64,000 bases of DNA from Davidsoniella eucalypti (taxonomy: Eukaryota; Ascomycota; Sordariomycetes; Microascales; Ceratocystidaceae). Position numbers and translations under genes: made by a program. The first letter of the stretch is position 1; each line of letters starts with the position of its first letter. Shown one piece after another: positions 61,401 through 64,000 of the stretch. The stretch is taken from contig RMBW01000061.1 in NCBI GenBank assembly GCA_004009845.1, positions 124,001-188,000 of the forward strand. The letters run 5' to 3'. A model generated the notes under the pieces. The model was not told the DNA's origin and did not search any database. It was given only the letters and a program-made list of their open reading frames with translations.

Positions 61401-61830
61401 ATGAGGCACGATCCACAAACTCGGCACTTTTCTCGCAGGGAGTTGCTATAAAACTCTATTGGAGATTATCCAAACGCTTGATCTCCAGGTTTAAAAGGTT
61501 TTTTTCGTAGATAGTAGCGCAGACTACGATAGCCAGATACTTCAAAGGTACTGCTAGCGCTAGCAGGGCAACCAGTGCAGGCCTGGTACAAATAGTAGGG
61601 ATTGTTGTAATCAGATCAGAAGACCGATCCTGATTGATAAACAGCAGTCTGGCACTAGTATACACAGCCGAACTGTTGATATGCCTACTCGGAGAAGCGC
61701 GGTGTTTGTGTGCGAGCGAATTGCGGTAAAAGAGAGCGTAATTCGGCAAACAGCACAGTCGAAATCAATCAAATAGCTGTAGCGGAATCGAAAGGCGTTG
61801 GGTTTGAAAGTGCAAAGACGATCGAGATAT
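61401..61830 (-). promoter_or_regulatory. Probable ATG-free 5' leader of hapX
   Basis: No sense-strand ATG occurs in the 430 nt upstream of the start codon; the first lies at 61833 and opens a 22-codon frame. Six to seven ATGs would be expected by base composition. This is most simply read as a long 5' UTR kept free of upstream starts. A CCAAT word lies at 61458-61462 and a perfect 16-nt palindrome, CTGCTAGCGCTAGCAG, at 61551-61566. Confidence 0.45.
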
Positions 61831-61892
61831 CATTGATCACGATCTTGTAAGTGTCGAGATTCTTACAGATTGTGTATCCAGTCGGTGGTTGT

Positions 61893-61901
61893 TATCAGAT
61901 C
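61893..61901 (-). promoter_or_regulatory. SreA/GATA-type iron-repressor site upstream of hapX
   Basis: ATCTGATAA on the minus strand (hapX orientation), a perfect match to the ATCWGATAA consensus of SreA-class GATA repressors. It is about 490 nt upstream of the start codon and just beyond the ATG-free leader. Further GATAA-type words lie at about 61989-61994, 62139-62147 (AACAGATAA in hapX orientation) and 62380. hapX is known to be repressed by SreA under iron sufficiency in Aspergillus. Confidence 0.55.
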
Positions 61902-63890
61902 GATCGAGAGGTTGTCGAGACGCGGTTGGTTGAAAAGCTTAGCAATAACTCAGTGTGTGTGTTTAAAAGAATCAACTAACAAGCAGTCATTTGAAGATTG
62001 ATAAGTAGAAGTTGTCGGCGTATGAATGCAGAAAGAAAAATCGATATAAGACAGCCAGTAGCAATTCCAGAGAGGCAAGCAAAGTAAACGAGGGAAAAAG
62101 AAGATTCTTCAAGCAATCGAAAACGAACACAAGCCTATTATCTGTTATTTTGTTTGTTCCCAAGGTCCGATGAGCATCCGGTGAACTAGGACTATACTAT
62201 TGATGAAGAAAAAAAAGCAGAAAAAAAGGCACCAAGGCAAATGGGACCCGCTAGTATTCAACTAGTAGTCATAGAAAGAAGGCCAAGGAATGAAAAGAGA
62301 CTGGGATCGGGGCACGGGAGAAAAAAAGGCAAGCAAACGGCTTTGGTGAGAATAGGCGTCTTTTTTTTCTAGATCAGATTGATAAGATTAACGCTACTAA
62401 GCACCTTTTTGATATCTTGCTCATGTCCACTTTTAAACTTGCACGTAATAAAACTACAACGCTATGGTTAGCATGCTATGGATAGCAAAACAACAAAACA
62501 CGACGTACTCCAGCTTCGATCCTACGATGGACTCTTTATTCATCTCAAAATTCAGAAAACGTTCGCGACAAAAACATTGCGCAGGCATCGATATTTGTAG
62601 ATTCTCAAGGTAGCCCCTGCGATTTGACATGAGAAGGCCCATCCTCTCCTTCTCCACTGGCTCGACTGTGAACTTCCGGACTAAGCTAGATTCCTGAGCG
62701 TCAGACACAGTTAGCGCTGAAGCCCACATGATTTTATATAATACGTGCACCACGCCGGAGTTTGTAACGCTATCCAATGGCGAATGTGTCTTCCTTCCGG
62801 CTGTTGAAAGACCCCAAATTTCAGGAAAGATGACATCCACTACCAGTTCCTTGAAATCTGATAACTCAAAATCATCCTTAGCTCAACACCACCATCCAGG
62901 CCGATCTCGCACCACAATAAAAATTGACTACAAGCCGTCTCCCAGTACCTTTTTTCGTCAGTTTTAAAATCTTGTAGGTCTACATGTATAAATTTTGAAG
63001 TTGGTATTCGTCACAATGTAAAAAAGAACAGGAACCAACTATCCTAACGTCGTTAGCCTACAGCAACCACCAAAAAGACAGCTAACCAGTCATCCTGTTA
63101 TTTTTTTTTCTTCATATTCCTCTTTAACTTGCCAAGGTGCAACTACCCGGTCCAATATTCCCCCTAGCCATGTTGAATCACATACTAAAATGGAAAAATT
63201 GGCGGTGGCCATCTTGCTCCGGTGTAAGCATGGTATACGGTGGGCTGTGTCAAAAAGACCAAGGCAAAACGTAGAATTTAGTTTTATGGGCGGATTGTGC
63301 AATTGTGAAAACATTTCCGGGACCCTTCCTATTGGAGCCCGCTCGTCCTACGTTTGGTTTTGAAGCTGATGTTCACTTATTAGTATGTATTGAAATTCAT
63401 CTTCAGTTCATGTCAAGAGGCACATTCAAATTGATCATCTGAAGGGGACATCTGAACTAGTGTGTACCTTTCTATGTCAATCTGAGCTATGTATAGTAGT
63501 GTGGCAGTAAGTAACCGGTACATGTTCCAGTCGGTGAGCTAAGAGCAAATTCACACTTGGGGCCCTACACGAATGAAACAGTCTGGGAATTTTTGCGGTC
63601 ATCGTCGGGGTTGGGTGGGCTGGGGCTAATCCTGCAAGATCTTATCAATCAGTTGCAAATTGCAAGGCATCACGACATAGGTAGTAGGCCAAAAGAGTCA
63701 TTGTTCAGGTCAGAATTCCAATCTCAATCAATGGACATGCCTGTCCCACGATAGAAAAAAATGGATACTATGCTTATGTGGATAAAATTCGGCAAGACGC
63801 AAACAAGTTGCTCTATCCGTCACTTGCAGCTCTTGACAGCAACTAGCTAATTGTTTCTCTTCCCGCTTAACTAAGCTTACCCTCTCTCAA
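61902..63890. other. Upstream hapX region and right-edge intergenic DNA
   Basis: Contains purine-rich tracts (62090-62340). Two opposed frames at 62454-62840 (-) and 62728-62967 (+) overlap, are short and match nothing I know; a 65-codon frame at 63557-63754 (+) is also unsupported. Confidence 0.45.
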
Positions 63891-64000
63891 ATGGCAGACC
63901 CGTTTGTAAGACTATCTCAGCAGAAAAACACTTGCTTTGTTGGGCTGTCGAATAACGCGAAATCAGTGTGTTCTTCGATATCGCACATCTGGATATTCCC
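63891..64000 (+). CDS. Possible start of a gene running off the right edge
   Basis: ATG GCA GAC CCG TTT is followed immediately by a donor-like GTAAGA, and preceded by a pyrimidine-rich leader ending CTCTCTCAA, a context much like the short first coding exon of the Lsb5-like gene. If real, exon 1 encodes only MADPF and the rest lies outside the window. The sequence after GTAAGA has no in-window acceptor that I trust. No function can be assigned. Confidence 0.25.
   Translation, partial: MADPFVRLSQQKNTCFVGLSNNAKSVCSSISHIWIF

Noticed and set aside
62454..62967. Opposed frames of 128 (-) and 79 (+) codons near the right end
   Set aside because: They overlap in antisense, show no domain, and neither has convincing splice or leader context.

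Overview
The window is nuclear DNA of a filamentous ascomycete, most likely Pezizomycotina. The evidence is the gene set: a HapX-type bZIP iron regulator with a Hap4-like CCAAT-complex motif, an ExgD-type membrane-anchored beta-1,3-glucanase, fungal Lsb5, capping protein alpha and TFIIE beta. Introns are mostly 55-205 nt with GTAAGT/GTATGT-like donors, CTAAC-like branch points and YAG acceptors. Non-coding DNA is AT-rich and very long for such a fungus, so I cannot name the class or genus.

Layout: Lsb5 endocytosis adaptor (547-2306, +); a desert of about 24.7 kb with no recognisable gene and only a few weak orphan or decayed reading frames; a four-finger C2H2 transcription factor with a very long leader (27043-28597, +); a DsbA/FrnE-like thioredoxin-fold protein (31332-32687, +); TFIIE beta (33278-34213, -); cytochrome b5 (35885-36549, -); F-actin capping protein alpha (38060-39451, -); mitochondrial branched-chain ketoacid dehydrogenase E1 beta (39958-41216, -), divergent from the ExgD-like glucanase (42074-44582, +); a short DUF1399/GRDP-like protein (45216-46222, -); a 1856-residue conserved-looking protein with C-terminal Sel1-like segments (48159-53798, -); HapX (59073-61400, -); and a possible gene start at the right edge (63891, +).

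The genes are housekeeping or regulatory and do not form a metabolic cluster. Links between them are loose: Lsb5 and capping protein both act at cortical actin; HapX normally controls heme and iron-using proteins such as cytochrome b5; the C2H2 factor and HapX have long leaders and flanking gene-free DNA, as expected for heavily regulated transcription factors. Several gene models needed spliced revisions: a 6-nt first coding exon in Lsb5, a 19-nt microexon in the capping protein, a last exon for E1 beta and for the DUF1399 protein, and a first exon for the 1856-residue protein.

I found no convincing novel multi-gene system, no tRNA or rRNA gene, no intact transposon and no CRISPR array. The most interesting signals are regulatory (a perfect SreA-type site upstream of an ATG-free hapX leader; a 5' UTR intron that removes the only upstream ATGs of the C2H2 gene), the altered CxxS active site plus low-complexity insert in the DsbA-like protein, and the gene desert itself.
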